From Pseudomonadota bacterium (GTDB lineage Bacteria > Pseudomonadota > Gammaproteobacteria > Steroidobacterales > Steroidobacteraceae): a DNA stretch of 12,449 nucleotides. Positions within the stretch are counted from its first letter, which is position 1, and each line of letters begins with the position of its first letter. Positions 1 through 7,210 of this stretch are shown piece after piece. Location: positions 1-12,449 of the forward strand of contig JAKCEJ010000046.1 of assembly GCA_021838065.1 (NCBI GenBank), in the 5' to 3' direction. The notes under the pieces are model-generated. The model was not told the DNA's origin. It did no database searches and worked only from the letters and a program-made list of their open reading frames with translations. A program made the translations under genes and the position numbers.

Positions 1-708
1 GCTGCCACGGTCCGGCTCGGGATGCGCATCGGGCTTAACCCGGTGACGCACACGCTGCAGCGCTTCGGGCTGAAGCACGTGCCGCAGGAGGTGCCGGCGA
101 TGCTGCTCGGGGCGAGCGACCTCTCGCCGTTCGAGGTGGCGCAGCTGTACAACGGGCTGGCCGACGGGGGCTTCCGCGAGCCGCTGCGCGCCGTGCAGGC
201 GGTGGTCAGCGCCGATGGCAAGCCCCTGAAGGCGTTCCCGGTGCGCGTCACGCCGGTTGCCCCGACCGGCGACGTCTACCAGGTCACCAGCATGATGGAG
301 CAGGTGCTCACCCACGGCACGGGCGAGCCGGCTGAGTCCATCCTGCCGCCCGGCCTCGTGGCGGCCGGCAAGACCGGCACCTCGCAGAACGATCGCGACA
401 GCTGGTTCGCGGGCTTCACCGGCAATGATCTGGCGGTGGTGTGGGTGGGTTATGATCACAACCAGCCCACGAGACTCACGGGCGCGATGGGCGCGCTGCC
501 GGTGTGGGCACACATCATGGCGTCGATCGGCGCGTTGCCGCTCAGCATGCCGCCGCCGCAGGGTTTGACGGACGTGTGGGTCGACTTCCCCACGGGACTT
601 CAGACCACGCCCGAGTGCGATGCGGCCAATGCGGTCGAGGTCGCCGTGCCGATCGGTACGCAGATCGCGCCGATGTCCGGGTGCGGCCTGCTCGGTGGAG
701 GAGACTGA
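1..708 (+). CDS. mrcB: Penicillin-binding protein 1B, C-terminal part (5' truncated by window)
   Basis: This is the C-terminal half of the transpeptidase domain of a bifunctional class A penicillin-binding protein, which polymerises and cross-links peptidoglycan at the periplasmic face of the inner membrane. The reading frame is open from base 1, so the glycosyltransferase domain and the SxxK and SxN motifs lie upstream of the window. The third active-site motif, KTGTS, is at 370-384, followed by DSWFAGF and WVGYDHNQPT, the arrangement typical of this family. The segment PAMLLGASDLSPFEVAQ strongly resembles E. coli PBP1B rather than PBP1A. After the domain there is a short Cys-containing tail, as in PBP1B. 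The stop codon overlaps the start of the TPR lipoprotein gene by one base (TGATG), so the two are probably co-translated. PBP1B identity is an inference from remembered family sequences; class A PBP is secure. Confidence 0.9.
   Translation, partial: AATVRLGMRIGLNPVTHTLQRFGLKHVPQEVPAMLLGASDLSPFEVAQLYNGLADGGFREPLRAVQAVVSADGKPLKAFPVRVTPVAPTGDVYQVTSMMEQVLTHGTGEPAESILPPGLVAAGKTGTSQNDRDSWFAGFTGNDLAVVWVGYDHNQPTRLTGAMGALPVWAHIMASIGALPLSMPPPQGLTDVWVDFPTGLQTTPECDAANAVEVAVPIGTQIAPMSGCGLLGGGD
697..703 (+). promoter_or_regulatory. Shine-Dalgarno site of the TPR lipoprotein gene
   Basis: GGAGGAG lies inside the last codons of the PBP1B gene, four bases before the ATG at 708. It fixes that ATG as the start rather than the in-frame ATG at 504, and supports translational coupling. 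Confidence 0.75.
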
Positions 709-1280
709 TGGCTCGTCAGCGTTACGGCTTCGTGCGCGCCGGCGCGGGAGCGCTCGGCGCGGCGGTCGCATTGTCCGGGTGCGCGCTCGTCGGACCGCCC
801 TATGCCGCGGCGCCCCCGAATGCCGCGGCGAGTGCCCGCCGCGGCGTCATCCAACAGCCCAACGGGGCGCAGCCGGGCACGTGGTCGGCCGCTGCGGGGC
901 AGGCCGAGCCGGGCTCGCCGGGCGCGCCGCCGGCTCCGCCCAATTACCAGCTCGGTCCGGCCGCACAGTCGCTGGTCGCGATGGCGCGCGTTCAGCAGCG
1001 CAGCGGCAACTTCGGGCTCGCCGCCGAGACGCTCGATCGGGCGCTGTCGATCGAGCCGCGCAATCCCCTGGTGTGGCTTGCGCTCGGCCGCGAGAACCTC
1101 GCGGCCGGCAATGCCGCTCAGGCCTACGGCATCGCACGCAAGGCGCTCTACCTCGCGAGCGGAGATACGCACGCCGAAGCATCGGCGTGGGGCCTGATCG
1201 CAGCCACGCTGCGCGCCGAGGGCAGGAACCAGGAGGCGCTCGCCGCCGAGCGCAAAGCGGCGCTGCTGTCGGTGCAGTGA
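708..1280 (+). CDS. TPR-containing lipoprotein encoded behind PBP1B
   Basis: A 190-residue predicted lipoprotein. The N-terminus has a basic start, a hydrophobic stretch and a lipobox LSGC with the lipidated cysteine at residue 25. A Pro/Ala/Gly-rich linker (about 28-85) follows, then a helical region (about 88-188) with tetratricopeptide-like repeats, for example NFGLAAETLDRALSIEPRNP and NAAQAYGIARKALYLASG. TPR modules mediate protein contacts and have no catalytic role. The start at 708 is preceded by a strong GGAGGAG site and overlaps the PBP1B stop by one base. From this context I infer a periplasmic partner or regulator of PBP1B at the cell wall, analogous in logic (not in sequence) to the Lpo lipoproteins of enterobacteria. 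That role is not shown by the sequence. The longer frame from 504 is antisense-like overlap with PBP1B and is not used. Confidence 0.82.
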   Translation: MARQRYGFVRAGAGALGAAVALSGCALVGPPYAAAPPNAAASARRGVIQQPNGAQPGTWSAAAGQAEPGSPGAPPAPPNYQLGPAAQSLVAMARVQQRSGNFGLAAETLDRALSIEPRNPLVWLALGRENLAAGNAAQAYGIARKALYLASGDTHAEASAWGLIAATLRAEGRNQEALAAERKAALLSVQ

Positions 1281-1297
1281 GCCGCGGCCCGGCTCAC
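1277..1297. terminator. Possible bidirectional stem-loop between convergent genes
   Basis: GTGAGCC (1277-1283) and GGCTCAC (1291-1297) form a perfect 7-bp inverted repeat around a 7-base GC-rich loop. It sits exactly between the converging TPR lipoprotein and AP endonuclease genes, and each arm contains one of the two stop codons. There is no T-run on either side, so an intrinsic terminator is uncertain. Confidence 0.4.
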
Positions 1298-2094
1298 AGA
1301 TCGAGCGTGATGCTCACCGGGCAGTGGTCCGAGCCTGTGATGTCCGGGTGGATGTCGGCCGACTTGACCGCCTTGCGCAGGCTCGCCGAGACCAGCACGT
1401 AGTCGATTCTCCATCCGACGTTGCGTAGGCGCGAGTTGGCGAAGTGGCTCCACCACGTGTAGTGGCCGTTGCCCTGCTTGAACAGCCGGAACGTGTCGAT
1501 GAAGCCGGCGTCGATGAAGCTCTGGAAGCCCTCGCGCTCCTCGTCCGTGAAGCCTTTCTTGCCGCGGTTGGGGCCGGGATTGGCGAGGTCGAGCTCGGTG
1601 TGCGCCACGTTCAGGTCGCCGCAGAACACCACCGGTTTTTTCTTCTCGAGCTGCCGGCAGTGCGCGAGGAAGGCCGGATCCCAGTGCTTGTGGCGCAGAT
1701 CGAGACGGCTGAGGTCGTCCTTGGCGTTCGGCGTGTAGACGGTGACCACGTAGAACTTCGGGTACTCCGCGCTGATCACGCGGCCCTCCCCGAGGCTGTC
1801 CCGGCCGGCGCCATCGGTGAAGCGGTACTTGCGCTCGATCGCGCCTGCGAAGCCGTTGACCACCGAGAGCGGCTCCTTGCGGGTGAAGATCGCAGTGCCC
1901 GAGTAGCCCTTCTTCGCCGCCGAGTTCCAGTACTCGTGGAAGCTGTTCACCTCGATGTCGGCCTGGCCGCGCTCGGCCTTGGTCTCCTGCAGGCACAGAA
2001 TGTCAGGCTCGTGCGTGCGCACGAAGCTCTGCAGGGTGCCTTTGCGGGTGACGGCACGAATGCCGTTGACATTCCACGAGTAGATCTTGGTCAT
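1294..2094 (-). CDS. xth: Exodeoxyribonuclease III / AP endonuclease (ExoA/APE1-like)
   Basis: A 266-residue Mg2+-dependent AP endonuclease of the endonuclease/exonuclease/phosphatase fold; it cuts DNA 5' to abasic sites in base excision repair. Signature motifs appear in order: WNVNG (residues 7-11), LQETK with the metal-binding Glu37, VYTPNA with Tyr120, GDLNVAH with Asp160 and Asn162, RIDYVL with Asp231, and SDHCPV with the Asp256-His257 pair. The whole catalytic set is present. The GYSGTAIF block and the FTDEEREGF block resemble human APE1 and Bacillus ExoA more than E. coli ExoIII. I chose the ATG at 2094 because MTKIYSWNVNG is the usual N-terminus; an ATG 13 codons upstream (2133) is possible, and neither has a clear ribosome-binding site. 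The gene converges on the TPR lipoprotein gene with a 13-base gap. Confidence 0.93.
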   Translation of the reverse strand: MTKIYSWNVNGIRAVTRKGTLQSFVRTHEPDILCLQETKAERGQADIEVNSFHEYWNSAAKKGYSGTAIFTRKEPLSVVNGFAGAIERKYRFTDGAGRDSLGEGRVISAEYPKFYVVTVYTPNAKDDLSRLDLRHKHWDPAFLAHCRQLEKKKPVVFCGDLNVAHTELDLANPGPNRGKKGFTDEEREGFQSFIDAGFIDTFRLFKQGNGHYTWWSHFANSRLRNVGWRIDYVLVSASLRKAVKSADIHPDITGSDHCPVSITLDL

Positions 2095-2201
2095 GGTCGG
2101 CGCCGCTCGCTCGAGGCTCGGGGTGAGACGCATCGGCCGCGGGCGGCCGGCGCGCAGGGTGGCCCAAGGTACAGGCGCGGGGCGCGCCGCTCAAGAGTCT
2201 C

Positions 2202-2714
2202 TCAGGTGTCGGACACCGGCCAGACGTGCACCCCGGGTGTGCCCTGCATGCGCTGCCAGGTCAGCGAGCGCCCCAACAGCGGGATGCCGAGATAGCCGCG
2301 CACGACGAGCTTGCGGCCCCCGTCGGTCAGGCGCAGCTCGCAGTCGAACACATGACCGTTGCGCGGATCGAGGATGTCACCGCCCACGTACCGTCCATTG
2401 TGATAGCGCAGGTGGCGCATCAGCACCAGGCCGATCATCGGCTGATCGTGGCGGCTGCCGGTGCACTCGGTGCAGCGCGCGGCACGGTTGTCGTGCGGGG
2501 AAAACGGCTCGATGCGCCCGTAGTAAAGGCCATGGTCCTCGTAGATCGAGATCAGGCCGACGGGCTTGCCGGTGGCGCTGTCGATCGGCGACCACAGCCC
2601 CACCGGGGTGTTCCAGGTGGGCGCGGCCGCGCGGGCCGGGGCGGGCAGCGGGCAGAGCGCGAGCACAGCGAGGAGAAGGGCCAGCATCGGGCCCGGGAAT
2701 TTCAGGAAGCGCAT
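2202..2714 (-). CDS. Secreted DUF2147 family protein
   Basis: A 170-residue exported protein. Residues 1 to about 29 form a signal peptide (basic start, Leu/Ala-rich core, ARA-A cleavage site). The mature part matches the DUF2147 pattern: GLWSPIDSATGKPVGLISIY, a YYGRI strand, a CTEC pair, IGLVLMRHL, GGDILDPRNGHVF, then RGYLGIPLLGRSLTWQR at the end. DUF2147 proteins are small periplasmic beta-rich proteins, probably lipocalin-like, with no settled function. The CxxC could be a disulfide or metal site; that is inference. The start is the ATG at 2714; a TTG six bases upstream is an alternative. It lies between the AP endonuclease gene and the channel-like membrane protein gene on the same strand, with no obvious functional link. 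Confidence 0.85.
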   Translation of the reverse strand: MRFLKFPGPMLALLLAVLALCPLPAPARAAAPTWNTPVGLWSPIDSATGKPVGLISIYEDHGLYYGRIEPFSPHDNRAARCTECTGSRHDQPMIGLVLMRHLRYHNGRYVGGDILDPRNGHVFDCELRLTDGGRKLVVRGYLGIPLLGRSLTWQRMQGTPGVHVWPVSDT

Positions 2715-2765
2715 GGTCAAATTTTAACCGATCGGGCCCTGGCGCGGCGAGGCGTTTTGTGCGAC

Positions 2766-3275
2766 CTATTTCTCGATCCGTGCCGCCGCCGCGCCGTGCG
2801 CCTTGTACGCCTCGATGTGCACCTTGCGCAGCAGCCGGTGCATGACCGGGTAGACCAGAATCGCCGCGACCGACACGAAGAACACGCCGCTGTAGAGGGC
2901 GTAGAGCATGGCGAAAAGCTTCGCCGCAGGCGTGTGGAGCGAGGCGACCGGCCCCATCCCGGTGAGGATCATGCTGGCGTTGAGGTAGCTGTCGAGCCAC
3001 CCGAGCGAGGCGGTCACGTGATACCCGACGGCGCCGACGGTCAGCGACACGAGCGTGAGCAGGCTTGCCCACCCGAGGTGGCGCAGCAGCCGTAGGGTGA
3101 AGCGAAGCGGGCTGAGCAGCTCAAGCGTGATCTTGCGCTCTCCAGTGGGGATCCGGCCGGATCGGGTGCGACGAGTGTAGTACGCGCATCCGCCGGCCGG
3201 CAGAACTCGGCCGTCGTGGCGGCCGTTGACCCGGCGCGCCGCTTCGCCGATGCTCCGGCTGGTCCCAGCGACCAC
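2766..3275 (-). CDS. Two-helix membrane protein, ion-channel-like, no K+ filter; start uncertain
   Basis: The conserved part is about 121 residues, from roughly 3131 to 2766. It has one transmembrane helix (GWASLLTLVSLTVGAVGY), a short amphipathic pore-helix-like segment (LDSYLNASMILTGMGP), a second transmembrane helix (FAMLYALYSGVFFVSVAAIL) and a basic cytoplasmic tail. This is the TM-pore-TM plan of bacterial two-TM K+ channels, but GMGP stands where the TVGYGD filter would be. I recall similar unnamed proteins in other proteobacteria; function unknown. The outer boundary given uses the GTG at 3275, which has GGAG seven bases upstream. The 48 residues this adds (Arg/Gly-rich, not hydrophobic) do not look like part of the domain and leave only 12 bases to the divergent methyltransferase start. 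An ATC codon at 3131 with GGAG eight bases upstream would give the compact protein. The gene is very likely real; its start is unresolved. Confidence 0.68.
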   Translation of the reverse strand: MVAGTSRSIGEAARRVNGRHDGRVLPAGGCAYYTRRTRSGRIPTGERKITLELLSPLRFTLRLLRHLGWASLLTLVSLTVGAVGYHVTASLGWLDSYLNASMILTGMGPVASLHTPAAKLFAMLYALYSGVFFVSVAAILVYPVMHRLLRKVHIEAYKAHGAAAARIEK

Positions 3276-3287
3276 GGTCCGGCTCCG

Positions 3288-3761
3288 ATGCGAAGCTCAC
3301 CCGTTCCCCCGCCGATCTGGATGTTGATCTTGGCCGCCGGGCAGTGGCTCGCGAGCCGCCACTGGCCGCTCTGGACGGTCGTCCCCGCACCCTACACCCG
3401 GCTCGGCTGGGCGGTGATGGCGGTGGCGCTCATCCCGGCGGCGAGCGCATTTGCCGGGTTCCGTCGCGCGCGCACGACGCTCAATCCGCACAAGCCCGAG
3501 AGAACCTCCGCGCTCGTGACGACCGGAGTGTATGCGTGGACACGAAATCCCATGTATCTCGGACTGTGGCTGCTGCTGGTCGGCTGGGCGGTGCGACTCG
3601 GCGCGCTGAGCGCGTTCATCGTTGCGCTGCTGTTCATTCCACTGATCGGGTACGTGCAGATTCGCGCCGAGGAGCGGGCGCTCGCGCGGCGCTTCGGGGA
3701 GGAGTACGAGCGCTATCGCAGGCGGGTGCATCGCTGGTTCGGGCGCGGCACGCCGGTGTGA
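3288..3761 (+). CDS. Isoprenylcysteine carboxyl methyltransferase (ICMT/PEMT) family membrane protein
   Basis: A 157-residue integral membrane protein with about four hydrophobic segments (near residues 11-22, 41-56, 92-103 and 107-122). It carries the two signatures of the ICMT/PEMT methyltransferase superfamily. These are LVTTGVYAWTRNPMYLG (residues 77-92), with the RNP-Y core, and the C-terminal RAEERALARRFGEEYERY segment (127-144), whose glutamates line the S-adenosylmethionine pocket in the family. Bacterial members methylate lipids or small molecules, and the substrate here cannot be read from sequence. The ATG at 3288 was chosen because the upstream extension to the GTG at 3216 is Pro/Arg-rich and unlike the family; no strong ribosome-binding site is seen. 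It is divergent from the channel-like gene and convergent with the ferredoxin gene (38-base gap). Confidence 0.85.
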   Translation: MRSSPVPPPIWMLILAAGQWLASRHWPLWTVVPAPYTRLGWAVMAVALIPAASAFAGFRRARTTLNPHKPERTSALVTTGVYAWTRNPMYLGLWLLLVGWAVRLGALSAFIVALLFIPLIGYVQIRAEERALARRFGEEYERYRRRVHRWFGRGTPV

Positions 3762-3799
3762 GCGGCGCCGCGCGACTGTTCGTGCGCGCGGGCCGGCGC

Positions 3800-4069
3800 T
3801 CAGCGCTCGATCACCACGTCGGTGAGCGGCCGGCTGCAGCAGGTGAGCACGTAGCCGAGGTCGATGTGCCGCTGCAGGATGCCGCCGTGATGGTGCATAT
3901 CGACCCGGCCCTCGAGCACTCTCGCGCGGCACTTGCCGCAGGTGCCGTCCCGGCAGGAGGCGGGCATCGGGATGCCCGCCGCCTCGGCGACCTCGAGCAG
4001 CGTCTGATCGGGTCCGCAGCGCACGGTGCAGCCCGAGACGGTGAACGTGACCGATTTGTCCTCATCCAT
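3800..4069 (-). CDS. [2Fe-2S] plant-type ferredoxin
   Basis: An 89-residue stand-alone ferredoxin. The cluster ligands are Cys39, Cys44, Cys47 and Cys77 (CxxxxCxxC, then 29 residues, then C), the classic plant-type [2Fe-2S] pattern; Cys78 is next to the last ligand. It would shuttle single electrons in the cytoplasm. The segment DQTLLEVAEAAGIPMPASCR is the usual run-up to the cluster loop. The start at 4069 gives the standard ferredoxin length, with a weak GAAAG seven bases upstream. The frame is open further upstream to 4327, but that part is Arg-rich shadow sequence overlapping the MFS gene. No reductase or oxygenase partner is encoded nearby, so the electron acceptor is unknown. It lies 95 bases downstream of the MFS transporter on the same strand and may share its transcript. 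Confidence 0.9.
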   Translation of the reverse strand: MDEDKSVTFTVSGCTVRCGPDQTLLEVAEAAGIPMPASCRDGTCGKCRARVLEGRVDMHHHGGILQRHIDLGYVLTCCSRPLTDVVIER

Positions 4070-4164
4070 CGAGACACTTTCGAGCGCAGGTGCGGCGCTG
4101 TCAACCGGGCGCCGGGCGGGCGTCGGCCCGCGATTGCGCTCAGCGCGCGGCCAGAGCAGCGGAT

Positions 4165-5469
4165 TCACTGCGTTGCGGTCGGTGCATCCTGCGCGCCCGT
4201 CGCTGCGGGTTGAGCGGTTGCGTTGAACGTTCCTGCGGCGATGCGCGTCGCCAGGCCCTGCGGGCCGGCGGCGATGAACGCCCCCTTGAGGTCGGCGGGC
4301 ACCGGCGCGCTGCGCCGCTTGCGCCACAAGTCAAACAGCGTCAGCAGCCCCGTGAGTCCGGCCAGCGCCCCGAAGTACGCCCCCGTGCCGAAGCGGGCGA
4401 TGAGCGCGCCGAGCAGCACCGGACTGGCGGCAGCGCCGAGGCCGTTCAGGCGCAGCAGCGCGCTGCTCGCGGCCACCATCTGCGCCGGCTCGAGCTGATC
4501 GTTCACGTGTGACACGCCGAGCGAGTACAGCGTGAAGGACATCGCGCTGAACAGCGCCGCGAGCAGGTAAAACAACACGTGCGGCATTGCCGGGAACATC
4601 ACCAGAGCGCCGGCGCCGGCCGTCGCGATCACGCAGGCGCCGGCAATCACCGTGCGCCGGTCCATGCGATCCGAGAGCATCCCGGCCGGGAACTGCCCGA
4701 GCACCGCCGCGAGAATGCTGATGCCCATGAAGGTGGCCACGCCGGCGGTGCCGAGGCCGCTGCGCTGCGCGTAGAGCGGGCCCATGGAGTAGACACTTGA
4801 GGTGATCATGCCGCCCACCGTCACCGCCACCACTCCGAGCGGGGAGTCGCGGTACAGGTCCCGATAGCTCACCTTGCGCGGCAGCGCGATCTCCGGCGCC
4901 CGGTGCGCGGCGAGCACGATCGGCACCATGGCAAGCGAGATCATCACGGCCGCGAGCATGAAGGGCCGGTCGGTGTTGGGATTGGCGGGAATGAGCAGAA
5001 ACTGTGCGCAGCCGAGCCCGACGTAGAGCACCACCATGTAGATTGCGAGCAGCGCCCCGCGCGTGGCGCGGCTCGCGCGATTGTTCAGCCAGCTCTCGGC
5101 CACCACGTAGAGCCCGGCGAAGCACAGACCCGACACGCCGCGCAGCAGCCCCCAAGTGAGCGGATGGACGAACAGGCCCTGGATCAGCACCGCCGCCGAG
5201 GCCATCGCGGCCATGGCGGCGAACACGCGGATGTGCCCGACACGGCGCACCAGACGGGGCGCGGCTGCCGTGCCGAGCAGGTACCCCAGGTAATAGCAGG
5301 ACATCACCAAGCCGGTCACCGGCGCGCCGAACCCCTCGAGCGTGGCGCGCAGGCTGATCTCGGTGCTGGTCAGGCCCGCGCCGAGCATGAGGATGCCCAT
5401 GCCGAGCAGCAGCTTCCAGGTGGCTGCGATAGCCGAGGGCGGGGCGGTGGGGCCGCTGTCGGGAGTCAT
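4165..5469 (-). CDS. MFS transporter, YcaD-like
   Basis: A 434-residue major facilitator superfamily transporter with about twelve hydrophobic segments in two halves. The first half has the pattern VMSCYYLGYLLGTAAAPRLV followed by RRVGHIRVF (the MFS loop 2-3 motif), then VVAESWLNNRASRATRGALL and AIYMVVLYVG, which closely recall E. coli YcaD and its relatives. The loop 8-9 equivalent is GMLSDRMDRRTV. Substrate is unknown. The C-terminal 40 residues are Ala/Thr/Gln-rich and probably disordered in the cytoplasm. The start is the ATG at 5469; a GTG two codons upstream (5475) is possible, and neither has a good ribosome-binding site. The 144-base gap upstream separates it from the SCO1 gene. Confidence 0.88.
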   Translation of the reverse strand: MTPDSGPTAPPSAIAATWKLLLGMGILMLGAGLTSTEISLRATLEGFGAPVTGLVMSCYYLGYLLGTAAAPRLVRRVGHIRVFAAMAAMASAAVLIQGLFVHPLTWGLLRGVSGLCFAGLYVVAESWLNNRASRATRGALLAIYMVVLYVGLGCAQFLLIPANPNTDRPFMLAAVMISLAMVPIVLAAHRAPEIALPRKVSYRDLYRDSPLGVVAVTVGGMITSSVYSMGPLYAQRSGLGTAGVATFMGISILAAVLGQFPAGMLSDRMDRRTVIAGACVIATAGAGALVMFPAMPHVLFYLLAALFSAMSFTLYSLGVSHVNDQLEPAQMVAASSALLRLNGLGAAASPVLLGALIARFGTGAYFGALAGLTGLLTLFDLWRKRRSAPVPADLKGAFIAAGPQGLATRIAAGTFNATAQPAATGAQDAPTATQ

Positions 5470-5613
5470 TCCCACGGTTGGAGCGTCGCGTGATGAAGTC
5501 CGGCTGACTGCGCGGCCCGTGCGCTCGCAACTCGTCGGTGCACTGCCGCGCGCAGAGCGGTCATGGTAGCGTGGTGTGGCCGGCCGGCAAAGCCGCGGCG
5601 CGTGCGCGCAGCC

Positions 5614-6213
5614 TCAGGTCCGCTCGAGCAGCTGGCGCAGATCCGCCGCGAGCACCGCGGCGGGCGCGCCTGTCTGCGCCAGGAGTCGCGCCCGGCCGCG
5701 GCCGCCGAAGATGAACACCGCGCTGCTGTGATCGACCTCGTAGGCGCCGTTCGCGTCGGGTTTCTCGTAGTGGTACGAGACGCGGTAGCGCTTGATCATG
5801 TCGGTGAGCTGCGCACGGGTGCCGCGCAGCCCGACGAACTGCGGCCCGAAATTGCTCACATAGCGCTTCAGCACCGGCTCGCTGTCGCGTCGCGGGTCCA
5901 CGGTTACGAATAGCACACGCACCCGCTTGCCCTGCGCTCCAAGCTGCCCGATCGCATCGGCGAGCGTGGCGAGGGTGGTCGGGCAGGCGTCAAGGCAGTG
6001 TGTGTAGCCGAAATAAAGCATCACGACATCGCCCCGGTAGCTCGCGGCGCTGACGGGTGCGCCGTCCTGGTCGGTCATGTGGAACTCGAGCGGAGCGACC
6101 AGGCCGGAAACATCAGTCAGGTGGTGCCCCAGCTGCCGCTGTGTGCAGCCGCACAGCGCCAGACCCAGCGCCAGCGTCAGGGCGAGGGCGCGTGTCGCGC
6201 GGCGGGCATTCAT
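5614..6213 (-). CDS. SCO1/SenC family copper chaperone lipoprotein
   Basis: A 199-residue membrane-tethered thioredoxin-fold protein that delivers copper to, or reduces the cysteines of, the CuA site of cytochrome c oxidase subunit II. The copper-binding set is complete: Cys73 and Cys77 in THCLDACPTT, and His162 in VDHSS. The N-terminus is a lipoprotein-like signal (LALCGC; Cys23 the better lipidation site, Cys21 an alternative), so it is probably anchored on the periplasmic side. The start ATG at 6213 overlaps the CtaG stop by four bases (ATGA), and GGAG lies seven bases upstream, so translation is coupled to CtaG. Longer upstream starts would run through the CtaG gene in another frame and are rejected. 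The pairing of SCO1 with CtaG supports a role in oxidase metallation, although no oxidase subunit gene is in the window. Confidence 0.93.
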   Translation of the reverse strand: MNARRATRALALTLALGLALCGCTQRQLGHHLTDVSGLVAPLEFHMTDQDGAPVSAASYRGDVVMLYFGYTHCLDACPTTLATLADAIGQLGAQGKRVRVLFVTVDPRRDSEPVLKRYVSNFGPQFVGLRGTRAQLTDMIKRYRVSYHYEKPDANGAYEVDHSSAVFIFGGRGRARLLAQTGAPAAVLAADLRQLLERT

Positions 6214-7091
6214 GCGACCGCTCCGGCCGATGCGCTCGCGGCGGCATTCGCTTCGGCGCCAACCTCGCGTGCGAGCGCCCGGCGGTCTTCGGCCAGGACG
6301 TGATGCAGCACGACGATGCCGCCGACCGCGGACATCATGGCCGCGGGGATCCAGGTGAGCAGCCCGCCGAGCTGTTGGTCGAGCATCGGGCTGATTGCCC
6401 ACGCCCGCCCGCATATCGCATAGATGCTGAAGAGCGGTTTGGAGGTGAGCGCAATGTACGCCCCGAGCGCGATCTGCGGCAGCGCCACGGCGGTGAGAAC
6501 GATGTATCTCGGGCCGTAGCGCATCGCGGCCGCACCCTGCGCTTCGCGCGGCGCGAGCATCAGCCACCAGAAGAGGATGCCGTCGATGAGCATGCTCCAG
6601 TTCATCAGCAGGTAGCGCCGCTGATCGATCATCGCGGTGAAGTGGATGGACGGGATCAGCCAGAAATAGATGAGCCCGACGAAGATCACCGGCGCAATGA
6701 GCGGATGCTGCAGCGCTCGCCACAGCCACCCGAGCGGACCGCTCACCCAGGGCTTGCTGAGCAACCGCCAGGTCGGGCCGGGGATGCCGGCGCGCAGCAC
6801 CGGCACGGGCGCCGAGAGGACGAGCAGGGTCGGGCCGATATGATGCAGGATCAGATGCTGCAGGCGATGGATCCAGAACATGTGCTGCGCGAGAAAATCG
6901 AAGTAGGTCTGCATCACGGCGTAGTTCACCGCAAGACCGAGGAAGAAGACGAACGGCCGCCGGAATCCGACATGGATCGAGTCACGCCGCAGGACCATCA
7001 TGCCGCGGACGTAGAGCGTCGCGGCGAGCGCGAAGACCGCGCACGCCGTAGGCGAGAACTGCCAGGGCAGCAGGTACGACAGAAGTCTCAC
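6210..7091 (-). CDS. ctaG: Cytochrome c oxidase assembly factor CtaG (caa3-type)
   Basis: A 293-residue polytopic membrane protein with about seven hydrophobic segments. It belongs to the Bacillus CtaG (Caa3_CtaG) family, needed for assembly of the copper site of caa3/aa3 oxidases; this is not the Cox11 family that shares the name. Family features are the His-rich HMFWIHRLQHLILHHIGP block (about residues 89-106) between membrane helices, a PLIAPVIF helix and HFTAMIDQRRYLLMNWSM. The several histidines could bind copper; that is inference. The C-terminal tail is Ala/Glu-rich and cytoplasmic. The start is a GTG at 7091 with GAGGGGG a few bases upstream, a good ribosome-binding site. It overlaps the SCO1 gene by four bases. 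The GGDEF gene lies 119 bases upstream on the same strand. Confidence 0.9.
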   Translation of the reverse strand: MRLLSYLLPWQFSPTACAVFALAATLYVRGMMVLRRDSIHVGFRRPFVFFLGLAVNYAVMQTYFDFLAQHMFWIHRLQHLILHHIGPTLLVLSAPVPVLRAGIPGPTWRLLSKPWVSGPLGWLWRALQHPLIAPVIFVGLIYFWLIPSIHFTAMIDQRRYLLMNWSMLIDGILFWWLMLAPREAQGAAAMRYGPRYIVLTAVALPQIALGAYIALTSKPLFSIYAICGRAWAISPMLDQQLGGLLTWIPAAMMSAVGGIVVLHHVLAEDRRALAREVGAEANAAASASAGAVA

Positions 7092-7210
7092 AGCACCCCC
7101 TCGGACGGCCGGGCTGAGCGGCCCAGAGAAGCCGTCCTAGGGTACCAGAGCCGCTGGGCGCCGCGGGCGCCGGCGCTCGGACTGAAGCGCGGCAGGGGCG
7201 CGCCGCGCGC

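Noticed and set aside
4070..4327. N-terminal extension of the ferredoxin frame
   Set aside because: Arg/Pro-rich shadow overlapping the MFS 3' end; the ATG at 4069 gives the normal ferredoxin length.
7157..7171. GGCGCC-GCG-GGCGCC hairpin downstream of the diguanylate cyclase
   Set aside because: Short arms that are themselves palindromic, in a very GC-rich region, with no T-run; probably chance.
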